64,000 nt of DNA from Glomus cerebriforme (Eukaryota > Glomeromycota > Glomeromycetes > Glomerales > Glomeraceae). The stretch covers positions 118,083 through 182,082 of the forward strand of contig QKYT01000164.1 in NCBI GenBank assembly GCA_003550305.1. The letters run 5' to 3'. Shown here piece by piece: positions 48,857-59,820 of this stretch; position 1 is the stretch's first letter, and each line of letters starts with the position of its first letter. Below the pieces are notes generated by a model. That model worked only from the letters and a program-made list of their open reading frames with translations, did no database searches and was not told the DNA's origin. A program made the translations under genes and the position numbers.

Positions 48857-49491
48857 TTTCTTTTAATTTAAAAGATTTCAAAGAAAAAAAAAATTACAAA
48901 TACAAATATGAATTGTTCGAAAAAAAAAATCTCTCGATCCTAAAAAAGTTTCTCGATTATATCAACAATACTAGAATTATATAATAATTAGTAATCTAAT
49001 TAGATCTAATTAGATCTCTAAAAGGGAAGGTAACGATTTGCATTGTAAACATTATTTATGCCTGCGGAGGATCAATATTGTTGTTATGCGACGCACAAGG
49101 TTATTTTAAACGACAGATCATTAATCTTAAATGATCAAATTCCCAAGGTAATAACAGAATTGGTATTTAGACTGTAAAAATCTTCTCACAATTTTAGACC
49201 TTATCAGTGTAGTACACGTGCGCTTGCCGGATTTTATTATCTTTAATAGTGTAAATTAAAAAGAGTTAATTCGATAATCCAGTAAATCTGCGACATTAGG
49301 AATATTGTTTTTTTTTAAGGTTACGTTTTTATAATTATTTATGGGGTGATAATCAATTAGTGCCCCAATAAATTTTTTTATAAAGAAGCTCGAAATAGAA
49401 AAAAAAATTTTTTCAAAGGTTTAAAAAACCTCTAAATTTATTTATTTTTTTTTTTCTTTATCCCTTTATTTCTTTTAACGAAACTGCAATA
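48857..49491. promoter_or_regulatory. Shared divergent promoter region of ureG and urease
   Basis: The region of 635 bp between the two start codons. GATAA cores (either strand) occur at 49201-49205, 49237-49241, 49273-49277, 49348-49352 and near 49458. Such cores are the binding sites of fungal AreA/Nit2-type nitrogen regulators. A CACGTG E-box lies at about 49214. Because the DNA is A+T-rich some cores are expected by chance, so regulation by nitrogen status is inference. No clear TATA box is visible on either side. Confidence 0.4.
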
Positions 49492-52426
49492 ATGAGATTA
49501 GTACCAAGAGAATTAGATAAACTTATTCTTCATCAAGTTGGTTATTTAGCTCAAAAACGTTTAGCTCGTGGAGTTAAATTAAACCATACCGAAGCAGCCG
49601 CTTTAATTGCTTCACAATTAATTGAAATGATGAGAGATGGTACGAATACTGTTGCAGATTTAATGAATTTAGGGAAAAAAATGTTGGGTAGACGTCATGT
49701 TCAACCCGATGTTTTAGAAACCTTAGCTGAAGTACAAGTTGAAGGAACTTTTCCTGATGGATCTTATCTTGTTACTGTGCATGACCCAATTTCTTCCGAT
49801 GATGGAAATTTAGAATTGGCTCTTTATGGAAGTTTTTTACCGATTCCAGATAATTCTAAATTTTCTTTACCAACTAAAGCTGAAGATGCACCTGGTGCTC
49901 TTGTCGTTAAACCTGGTAAAATCACTTTGAATAAAGACAGAGCAAGAGTAGCACTTAAAGTAACTAATACTGGTGATAGACCTATACAGGTAAATATGTC
50001 ACGTGATCGATACTATCACGTGAAGTCTTTATAAACGTAACCAATAGAAAATAAATCCGCAAATTTCCATAATTATTAGGTCGGATCTCATTACCATTTT
50101 GTCGAAACAAATCCAGCACTTTCCTTCGATAGAAGGATATCTTATGGTAAAAGACTTGATATTCCAGCTGGATCCGCAGTACGTTTTGAGCCAGGTGAAA
50201 CTAAAACAGTTACACTTGTTGAAATTGGTGGAAAGAAACGCATCACCGGGGGAAATAATATTGCTACTGGAATTTTTGATAATTCAAAAACCAATGAAGT
50301 TATTAAAAACCTTACAACTCAACATTTTAAACATGATCCACTAGCAGACCAATCTTTAAATTGTACTCCTTATTCAATGGATCGAAAAGCTTATGCTGAT
50401 ACTTATGGACCAACTGTTGGTGATCGGTTAAGATTAGGAAACACTAATTTATGGTTGGAAATTGAAAAAGATTATACTGTTTATGGCGATGAGTGTAAGT
50501 TTGGTGGTGGTAAAGTTTTAAGAGAAGGAATGGGACAAGCCACTTCTGTATCTTCTGATGATGCTTTGGATTTGGTTATCACAAACGCTGTAATTGTTGA
50601 TTATACTGGTATTATCAAGGTGAATATCATTATAATCATTATAATGTATTTTAAAAAACTTCTTGATTAAAAAAAAAAAGTTTTATTTATAAAGCTCTCC
50701 TTTTTTATTTTTAATAGGCTGATATCGGTATCAAAGATGGTATAATTGTTGGTATTGGTAAAGCTGGTAACCCTGATGTAATGGAAGGTGTTACTCCTGG
50801 CCTCATTGTTGGTCCTTCCACAGAAGCTCTTGCTGGCGAAGGTCATATCTTTACTGCTGGTGCAATAGATGCTCACGTTCATTTCATTTGTCCACAACTT
50901 ATTCCAGAGGTTTGTATTAAATATTATTATTTTTTTATACGCGAATTTCTTTTAATTATTAATCTATTACATTTTACAGGCTATCTCATCGGGTATCACC
51001 ACTTTAATAGGAGGTGGTACTGGTCCAAATACCGGTACAAATGCCACAACTTGTACACCAGGAAGAACTCATATAGAAATGATGCTTACTGCTACTGACG
51101 ATATACCAATGAACTTTGCTTTCACTGGCAAAGGAAATGCATCAGATCCTATTGCATTAAATGAGCAAATTAAAGCTGGCGCAACGGGATTGAAATTGCA
51201 TGAAGATTGGGGTACGACCCCAGCAGCAATTGATACTTGCTTGGAAGTTTGTGACAAATTTGATGTAGCAGTAAGTTTTTTATATCGCTTAATAAACCTT
51301 TTTTAAATTTTATGAGTTAAAAAATATTTAACATTTTTATTTTTTTTTCAATTTATATAGGCAACTATTCACACTGATACTCTTAATGAATCTGGTTTCG
51401 TAGAACATTCAATTGCAGCCTTCAAAAAACGTACAATTCATGCATACCATTCAGAAGGAGCTGGAGGCGGTCATGCTCCAGATATTATTAAAGTATGTGG
51501 TGAACCAAATGTAATTCCATCATCAACCAATCCAACTCGACCTTTCACTGCAAATACACTTGATGAACATGTTGATATGTTAATGGTATGTCATCATTTA
51601 GATAGAAATATACCAGAAGATATAGCATTTGCAGAATCACGTATAAGAGCTGAAACTATTGCAGCAGAAGATGTTTTACATGATCTTGGCGCTATTAGTA
51701 TTATAAGTTCAGATTCTCAAGCTATGGGTAGAATTGGCGAAGTTGTATTAAGAACTTGGAAGACGGCTCATAAGATGAAATTGCAAAGAGGAAGATTAGG
51801 AAATGATAGTAATGGCCCTGCTGATAATTTCAGAATTAAAAGATATGTTGCAAAATACACCATTAATCCGTAAGTACAAATTATGTGATATTATGTTATT
51901 TATATTTTTATTTAGAATTAACAAATTTTTATTTTCCAATAATTATAATATTAGTGCTATAGCAGCTGGTGTAAGTCATTTGATAGGATCTATTGAACCA
52001 GGAAAAGTTGCAGATTTAGTAATGTTTAATCCAGCATTCTTTGGATCAAAACCCGAAATAGTTATGAAATCAGGTATAATTGTTTGGTCACAAATGGGAG
52101 ATGCAAATGCATCAATTCCAACCACACAACCTGTTATTTCAAGACCAATGTTTGGTCATTATTCAAGTGCTGCAGCAAAGAATTCAATTGCTTTTGTCAG
52201 TCAAATATCTATCAAAGAAAGAAATGTACAAAAATATGGTTTGAAAAAACGTGTTGAAGGTGTAAAGAAATGTAGGGGTATTGGTAAGAAAGATATGAAA
52301 TTAAATGACACTTTACCTAAAATTGAGGTTGATCCTGAAACTTATGTTGTAAAAGCTGACGGTGTTATATGTACTTGTGAACCTATTCCAAAACTACCTT
52401 TAACTCAAACAGTTTATTTATTTTAA
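49492..52426 (+). CDS. URE1: Urease (fused gamma-beta-alpha type)
   Basis: Six exons join in phase to 833 aa: 49492-49989, 50080-50619, 50718-50909, 50980-51270, 51361-51869, 51955-52426. The cytosolic nickel enzyme hydrolyses urea to ammonia and carbamate. The fused order gamma (from [15 protein letters not shown]), beta (about 130-250), alpha (about 260 on) is that of plants and fungi. Active-site residues are all present: nickel ligands His399 and His401 in DAHVHF, the carbamylated Lys482 in [19 protein letters not shown] and [15 protein letters not shown] blocks, the flap Cys584 in MVCHHL, and the Asp of SSDSQAMGR. Numbering is offset by eight from jack bean urease, and length is essentially the same. 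In a mycorrhizal fungus it would release ammonium from urea formed by arginine breakdown during nitrogen transfer (known pathway; role here inferred). Intron 1 carries two CACGTG motifs. Confidence 0.97.
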
Positions 52427-52488
52427 AAAAAAAAAAAATTTTTTTTTTTTAAGTTGTATAGTTAGAATTTATTTGCATATATTATTAG

Positions 52489-52602
52489 TTAAAATATGAT
52501 CACGGTATAAAAAGTTTCTTCAGATATTATTCCAAATGAGTAAATATCAGATGCTTTTGTATATTGATATCCACGTAAAACTTCTTGTGCCATATAAGAT
52601 AA
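52489..52602 (-). pseudogene. Protein kinase fragment (APE region)
   Basis: A minus-strand frame reads LSYMAQEVLRGYQYTKASDI then YSFGIISEETFY before TAA at 52489-52491, and it meets TAA again just upstream. This is the activation-loop end of a protein kinase of the tyrosine-kinase-like type (YMAPEVLRG-x-x-Y-x-x-ASDIYSFGII), with the Pro of the APE motif changed to Gln. Nothing else of the domain remains. It sits between the 3' ends of urease and SEC5 and is a relic from a large Rhizophagus family. Confidence 0.7.
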
Positions 52603-52738
52603 TTAAATATAAATTTATGAAAAAATGATTCATTAAGAATACTATTATTATAATTAAGAAAATTAGTAAAGATTATTCAAAAAAAAATATATTATAAACA
52701 AATTAATCTATTTTTAATAAAATCTAAGTTTTTAAATT

Positions 52739-55700
52739 TTATTTTGGTTTCTTAAAACACAAGAATTGTAAGCTTGTATTTTTTCTACCTTCAACCAAAA
52801 ATTGTTTTACACTACTTAATTCAGAATCCAATCTATTAGATCCTGATGTAGTATCATATAACTGCTCAATTGAAGTATAAATAAGCTGTAACGTTTCTTG
52901 TGCTTGTGTTGTGACATATTGTGATAATGTTTGATTCATAAATTCAATATCAAGTGTTGCCTATACATGAAAAACAAAAACAAGTTAATTTAAATAAAAT
53001 TAATAAAATTGATCTTCTCTTGACTTTCTTACCTGACACATTCCACCTAAACTAAATTTTTCTACTTTTTGAAAAACTTCGAGACAATCAATTGCCATAG
53101 ATTCCAATAATGCTGTTAATGTACGATTAACTAAAGGTTTGGCAATATCGCTAATTTGTGCATGAACAAGTACAAGTGATAATAAAGCTTCATATACAAA
53201 GGAATGTACCTCTAAAAAAAGTATAAGCATATTAATTAAAATCATTAAAATCTTAAAATACATACAGACTTAACATGATAAGTATCTATTACCTCCAGGT
53301 TTGGATATATTTGACCAATCAATTTCACTTGATAAAATTCCATTTGTAATAATTTCACGAACAATTTCAGCTTTACGTTTTAAATAATCTTCAAACAAAA
53401 TACCATCAAGTTGGTCAACAACAGTATTAAGTGCCTATAAGTAAGAAAATTATTAATAATTGATAGTCAAATTTTTAAATAGTTTATTAAAGATTAATGT
53501 ATATAATTTTGGGTATGCTTACTTGAGTATCTTCAGCCATGCTGCATTTATAGGCAGTTTCAAATTGATTTACAATCCTCGGTATCATTAATTGTTTAAG
53601 ATTAGAAAGGTTGCTAATAGTAAGCAATATTCTTGAATCCTATTATAAGAATATATTAATCAAATTCTTCACAATTGAAACAAATAATAAATTTCAAACA
53701 GCAATTTATATACCATTTGGGATGGATCAACCCTTGATTTGTGAATAATGTCCGTAGGTTCTCTTTCAATAACAGGTTCAAGCGGTGTATATTCAGTAAA
53801 AACGAGATGAACCAAACCTTCCAAGTAAGCGTATAAAGAATTAAGGAAAGCTTCTTTAGTCTTCAACAAATAGTTTTCAGGAATTGTTGTTGACTTCTTT
53901 ATTAAAAAAAAAAATGAAATCAAGAGTTAAAAAAAATAGAAATTTAATAAAATACTATTGGTTTTTTCAAAGCTAAACTTACATCATCCTCTTTGTCGGA
54001 TAAATAATTTTGAATTGCAATTTTATTAGCACTACGAGAATTATATTTGTGAAATATATGAAAATTGCGCAAGAAATTGGTGATTTCACGGTTATCTTGA
54101 TCGAGGGTCCAATCCTCAAGTAAATAGAAATTCTTAGCATCTAATAAATCGTTATAATGAATAATCATAATAATGAAACATTAAAGGATTGTGATAGACA
54201 TTACCTGAATTCCATGTTTCACAAATTATTTCCAAGAAACGCCATCTAGCTTCATCCATTAATTGAGTTAATGTACCAGAGGCATCAGTTGCCATATTTA
54301 TAGAGTTAATATCATTTACACACTCATTCATTTCATTAAGTATCCTTGTTAAAAAGTAACAAGTAGTTACTGAATCAGAATTCGGTGGAACGAACGATGG
54401 TTTCTCATATTTAACAGTTGGTGTACTGGGTATTTCATTAGGTACCGATGAAAGAGAAAAGAGCTCTGATAGAAATGATGCATAAAGCTCTATAACCCCG
54501 CTTGCCATTTTTTCACATTGATCTACTTTTCGTAAATCCATTCCTTGACGCCTACGCTTATTGGCACTTAATACTGCAGGACTCTATAATAAAGAAAAAA
54601 TTAATGACAATTAAATTGTAAAAAAGATACAATAAAACCTTACCTTTTGAAATTTCCCATCCATAAAAGACTTACTTAATTTCCAAAAATCCGGTAAACA
54701 CCTTAAAAGTAAATCAGATAAGGATTTTACAATCTCTAGTATAGCTTTCCACATTCGCACATCCATTTCCTTGCCAGCTTAATTCATTTATTCGAAAAAA
54801 AAATAATTTGTAATATAAATAAAAAGTATATATAATAAAATAAATAAAAAATTGTATTTCCTTCTAATTATACTCACTTATTAAGGAATCGAAATCTCTT
54901 ATGTTGACACTTCTAATAGAATGTTTGAGTCGAATTGCCATTTCCTTATCATTACTAGAATTATTTGGAAATGATTCCTTCAAAGCTAAAAAATTTAATT
55001 TAAAAAATATTATTGTAAGAATACTTTCTACACTATAAATTTTTTGAAGATGACGAACCTTCAATTTTATTTAGCTGCTCCTTATATGATTCTTTGAGAA
55101 GGTCAATAATAAATTTATATTGACTATCAAGATAATGCCATACTGGATCTTCTGTTGTTTCAAGTTCTAGCAGAATACTAAAAGATTAAAGATATTATAA
55201 AAACCCCATATTATAAAATATAAATAAAAATATAATATTATTAATACTTTATAGTCTTTTCCTGTTCCTCCATTGACCTCCAAGGTTCAGTTAATTGTTT
55301 GAATAATTGGTCTTTCATCTCTTCCATAATTTTATCAACTTCTAACCAAACTTTATCAAAGACTTTCCTATATTGAATAGAAAGTGCAGTTTCATCGCTT
55401 TCTGATGAATAACTGCCTGATCCATTAGTATCAGCTCCTTCTGTTCCCATGGTTGAATCTAACACAACCTTTCCTTTCTTATAATCCCTAATTGCTACAT
55501 CATATTTTTGCTATATAAAATAATTGATAATTAATATTGATTTATAGTATAAACACATAAATTTATTTCTTATTTTAAATACCTGTTTAATAGAATCCAT
55601 GAGGTTGCTAGGTAAATTGAAGAAATATTTATATTTTTCTAACACACTCAAAGTACTGCGAATTTTGTCGGCTTTACTTCTATTAGTTAAAACCGGACCA

Positions 55701-56652
55701 AATAACTGTTCAGCCCTATCAGAAGCCTCTTAAAGTTCATCATCAATACAATAAATTTAGTATATTACAAATCATACAAAAATTTATTTGGTGTACGATA
55801 TTCATTAAAAGTTGCATACCAGAGAGAGCTTTATTCAATTTATGAACGCCATAATCACTTTCAGCATTCAAACTCTGTGCTTTCATTTCACCATAAACAG
55901 TATCTATGGTATTTTTTGCACTTACAAATCTATCAAAATTATCTTGAACTAAACTACGAAGAGCTTCAGATTTTTGATCCAAAGTATATCTTAAAAATTT
56001 TGATCCTCTTGATAAATCCTCATAAGGAGTATCATTGTGAACTTTATATAAAAAAAACTTTGGATTGAAAGACCTTGTGCCAACGAGAACCTGCAATTCT
56101 AAAAAAAAAAATTCATTTTATTTAAGAATGAATTTGTAAACCAATTTCTTTCCAAATAAATTATAAATATTATTACTTTCTTTATCATCTTCATCTAGAT
56201 CAAATCTCTTAAGTGTACCTTGACTGAAAATTCAAAGAAATATGATAAATACAATTGCAAAATTATTAACCAACAAATTATTTAAAAATTTACCTCAAAA
56301 CACTTTGCTTCAGACCAAGGGGATCAATATCATCGCTCAATTCATCCCCAGAAATACCAGAAATACCATTGGCAAAATCACCCGATGAATATCTTACAGA
56401 CTTTCGGTTATCTGGCTCTTCTTCCCAGTATTCAGGGTTAAGGTTATCAAGTCCATAATGTTTAAGAACTTTTTTATTATCATATTCAACACAATGATTT
56501 ATTATAGGTTAAAAAATAAAAATATAAATTATTTTCACTTCAAATTTAAAGTCTTTTTTTTCCATAAAAAGAATAATAATTTAGGAAAATAGAAAATAGA
56601 AACCTGCTGCTTCCTCCGAGAATTGAGTATCGTAGATAGATAATCTATACAT
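52739..56652 (-). CDS. SEC5: Exocyst complex component SEC5 (EXOC2)
   Basis: Sixteen exons join in phase to 899 aa: 56604-56652, 56294-56468, 56177-56223, 55820-56098, 55583-55728, 55248-55510, 55059-55177, 54878-54985, 54644-54777, 54205-54583, 53983-54140, 53714-53896, 53523-53639, 53293-53434, 53033-53211, 52739-52960. The exocyst tethers secretory vesicles to the plasma membrane at growing hyphal tips. Sec5 signatures: an early DPLGLKQSVL block, then QVLVGTRSFNPKFFLYKVH, EDLSRGSKFLR, SEALRSLVQDNFDRFVSAK, and throughout an all-helical rod ending in VKQFLVEGRK. Length fits fungal and animal Sec5, and no animal-type N-terminal IPT domain is visible. The first intron places the P-loop-free N-terminus MYRLSIYDTQFSEEAA on a 49-bp exon. 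This exon is the least certain; all internal junctions keep phase. Confidence 0.88.
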
Positions 56653-57800
56653 AAAGACGGTTAAATTTTCTACTTGGAAAATTTTATTTTTCGAAAAATA
56701 ATGTGTATTAGGTGATTTAGGTCTGTTTTCTATTTGCATTGCATTTAACTTTAGCCAATAAAAATCATGTGCACGGTAAAGTTAAAGTACAATCTCCCCA
56801 TAAGTCACACCGAAAAAATAAAAAAATTATATATACAGTAGGAGGTGACTATATGGGGTAGAAAAATATTAAATACATGTATATAGATTTAATTATAGAT
56901 TTTATATATATTTAGTAGCGAATATTCTTTGAAACATTCTTTTTTTATTAAAGAATCCATAGAATATCCATAAAGTATCGGCGAAAATTTTTAACCGAAT
57001 TTACAGGGGAATAATAAAAATCAAAAAAACTAGTTTGTCAGGTGATAAGACGTTGCTTCTGGTATGGCGCAGTATAAAAACACATGTACTAGTGATCATA
57101 TGATATGTTATTTCATTAACTGTAACTTCAATGATAATATTAATACCAATCCCACTATACAAATTATGCATAAAGGATAACGCTAAGTATCATTTGTTAT
57201 ATTAAAAACTAGTTAAGCTAAAAAATTATTGTGAGAAAATATTCTGAATTAAGTTTCCTAGTGAAAACAAATAATACAAAATATAATGCAATAAAGACTT
57301 TTTCTATTATTTCTATTGTTATTAGGATTAGTGCAATAAAGCTCTCTTCTTCAATTGTCATCCAAAAACATGCAACTGCCATTCTATGGAATTCTTCAGC
57401 GTTTCTGGATTTACCAGTACTATGTTTTATCAAATCTTCCAAGAAAATTTTTATAATATCCTTTAAGCTCATATCATAACACTTCACATAAAGTTTTTGC
57501 TGGTTGATAAACCCATTCTTAATTTTTGTGCGTCCTAAAGAAAAAAAATTGAATGCTCTATTGACTTCTTGTAGTGTGAGTTTTTAGGAATGTAAAAATA
57601 AAATGAACCTCAATTTTCTGGAGGTTTATATATGATTTAAAATTTTACATATAAATGATATAATGCAATGTTATTTATATAGAGTAATAACTAAATTAAG
57701 TAATCAATATATATTGTTCGTCAAGATTCATATGGCGTTTTTTTTTTAATTAATCAGATAATCATTTTTACGATAAGATCATCAAAGGTTGAGATATTAC
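56653..57800. other. Upstream flank of SEC5, no confident gene
   Basis: A minus-strand frame at 57218-57487 (89 codons, with text SLKDIIKIFLEDLIKHSTGK) has plausible composition for its first 50 codons but no recognised family. Its second half is a hydrophobic Ile/Phe run. It is left unassigned. The rest is A+T-rich without signal. Confidence 0.4.
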
Positions 57801-57801
57801 C

Positions 57802-58361
57802 ATGTCTAAAACTGTAGTGCCATTTGTCTGCAAATGGCCTGATGCTCATTCTGAACCAAGTTCTTTGACAACCAAAGGAATCTTCAACTTCATGTCTTTT
57901 ATGATCACAATTTAACCGATTGACAAAGTCTTTTGGCTCCTTTAACTTTCTGATATCTTCTTATGCAGAGCTTTTAAACGAGGACATCAAGTTTATTCAT
58001 GTCCATGGGAAGATTGCAAAACGCAACTGAATAATATTACAATGTTAAAAGGTATAAAAGAAAGATTTTAGTTTCTGATAATTTCAGCAATTATAATAAG
58101 CTATTTTTACATTTTCGCAAAGCATTTGCGTAAACATACCCAACAGAAGCCGTATAAGGTAGGTTCAAAAAACACTTTTTTTGTTTCCTACTTTAAAATT
58201 GATCACGCCATGTTAGCTTATTTCTTTGCCCATTCTGCACGGATCGATTTTCATCCTCTAATGGACTACAATACCACTTAATTTTTAGTCATGATGATAA
58301 CATTTTGGACTTTACAGGCGCGGATGATATGACGAAACAGAAAAAAGATACTTCTTTCTAA
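57802..58361 (+). pseudogene. Three-finger C2H2 zinc-finger gene relic (RIM101/PacC-like)
   Basis: Finger 1: MSKTVVPFVCKWPD followed by a frameshift to HVFYDHN; the second Cys is lost. A further shift leads to SFGSFNFLISSYAELL and another to RGHQVYSCPWEDCKT. Finger 2 (CPWEDCKTQLNNITMLK) is interrupted by an intron-like segment (gtataaaag to about 58110), then KHLRKHTQQKPYK, and a second donor-like gtaggt. Finger 3 is intact: CPFCTDRFSSSNGLQYHLIFSH (C-x2-C-x12-H-x4-H), ending at a stop after KKDTSF. C-x-W-x-x-C spacing in fingers 1 and 2 with a linker between them resembles pH-response regulators RIM101/PacC and related GLI-type fingers. At least three 1-nt shifts within 150 bp make it a recent pseudogene, unless the assembly is wrong at short homopolymers. 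Confidence 0.6.
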
Positions 58362-58412
58362 AATTTATATTAAAATTAAATCAAAAGCTTATTTCTTATT
58401 AAAATCTAATAT

Positions 58413-58667
58413 ATGTTTGGTATGTTTATATCTTTTTCTTTCTTTTCAAAAAAAAAAAATCAAGGTGATACCTCTGAATATGATTCTTATAGCTGTTTAT
58501 TAAATGTATCAAGTCAGAAAAACGAAGATGATAAAGTTTGGGAAGCATATTGTTCAATTTATGATCCAAAGATTATTGAGGAAGTAGTAGCAGGATTTGA
58601 ACTTGCTAGGGCATTTATTATATTACCAGATTGTTATTATGTTTTATGTTTTATACGCCTGAATTAA
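58413..58667 (+). pseudogene. Possible downstream exon of the zinc-finger relic
   Basis: Frame of 84 codons. The first 18 residues come from a poly-A tract and are probably not coding. From an acceptor-like tcaag at about 58463 the text GDTSEYDSYSCLLNVSSQ then DDKVWEAYCSIYDPKIIEEVV reads as normal protein. It lies 100 bp after the zinc-finger relic, so it may be its next exon or a separate fragment. No domain recognised. Confidence 0.35.
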
Positions 58668-59820
58668 AAAATTATATTTTATGTGGTTTTATTCCTTTAA
58701 ATAGCTTCGATCAGCTGCAAAAGATTTAGAGATTTCAAGTTGTATAAGTTACAGTATGTACACTACCCTGCTATAAATTACTGGATTTTAATGATCCATA
58801 AAAGTTTAAAAGAATCGAAAAGCTGACAAATATAAAAATTTTCTAATTGCATTTTTAAATATAAAAATTATTTTGTATGTTACTTACAGATTTCTTTTAG
58901 AATTTTCAACATATTTTATTTCTGATTATATACTTGCTACATTAAACCGTTCCTTTGTCTTTTCTTTTGTATGTTCTGTTACATTTCATGAAGAACATGA
59001 ATATGCCTGAATTAAAAATTATATTTAATGTGCTTTATTCTCTAAATAGTTGCAAGAAGATTTAGAAGATTTTTAAAGATTTAAGAATTGCGATTCCCAT
59101 TTTTGCATCAGAATGGGTATATAAATTATGTATACTGTACTAGTTGTATTAAAATATATAGTTAGTTATTATTTACATAAAGATTAAATTATTTTTTTCG
59201 ATAGCTATTTTACATTTTATATCCATCTTCACCAATTACATTGACCCGTCCCCTTGCCTTTTCTTTGATGTAAATATTCGGCATGAACCATATTTCTTTA
59301 TGTACTATTTTGTTTCTTCCTGATTTAAAAAAATCTAACGAAATAAGTTCTTTTTTCAGTAATTCCACCCGACTTTTTCGAAATTTCCAAGATTTTATTT
59401 CGTACTTTATCGTCTTTGCATTTTAGTAATTCCCCAGACGTATAAAAACGGCCGATTTCGGGTAACTCTCTGTTATATTCAAATAGAAGATGATCGTTCC
59501 ATCTTTTTTATTATATATATCACAAAGATCATCGGTAGCGTCCACTTCTTTGGCGTAATCTTTTTTTTATATTCGACATGGACCATGGTTTCTTTATGTA
59601 TAAATAACTTCAAGCAGCTTCAGAAGGTTTAAGATTTCTTTATAGCTAGTTATCGTTTACCTAAAAGTTGATTGAATTAAGTTTTCCAATTGCTATTTTG
59701 CATTCTGAATTTATTTTATCACTTGCTACATTAAACCGTTAAATTCTGAGAGATTTCGTGAAGACCACGCTTCCTTATGTATTTTCTTATTTCTTTCTGT
59801 TTTTATAAAATTTCTTTATA
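58640..59820. repeat. Degenerate tandem repeat, units of about 300 bp
   Basis: Related strings recur in the same order: acttgctacattaaaccgtt (58932; variant at 59228; 59719), ttcatgaagaacatgaatat-like (58988; 59268; 59572; 59755), tatttctttatgta-like (59288; 59587; 59770), and an acceptor-like tag followed by ctgcaaaagatttagag-like (58704; 59047; 59604). Copies are too diverged for exact unit ends. They may be decayed duplications of the downstream exon at 58463-58640. Confidence 0.45.

Noticed and set aside
57218..57487. 89-codon minus-strand frame upstream of the zinc-finger relic
   Set aside because: First half looks protein-like but no family, splice partner or homologue is recognised; left as a note.
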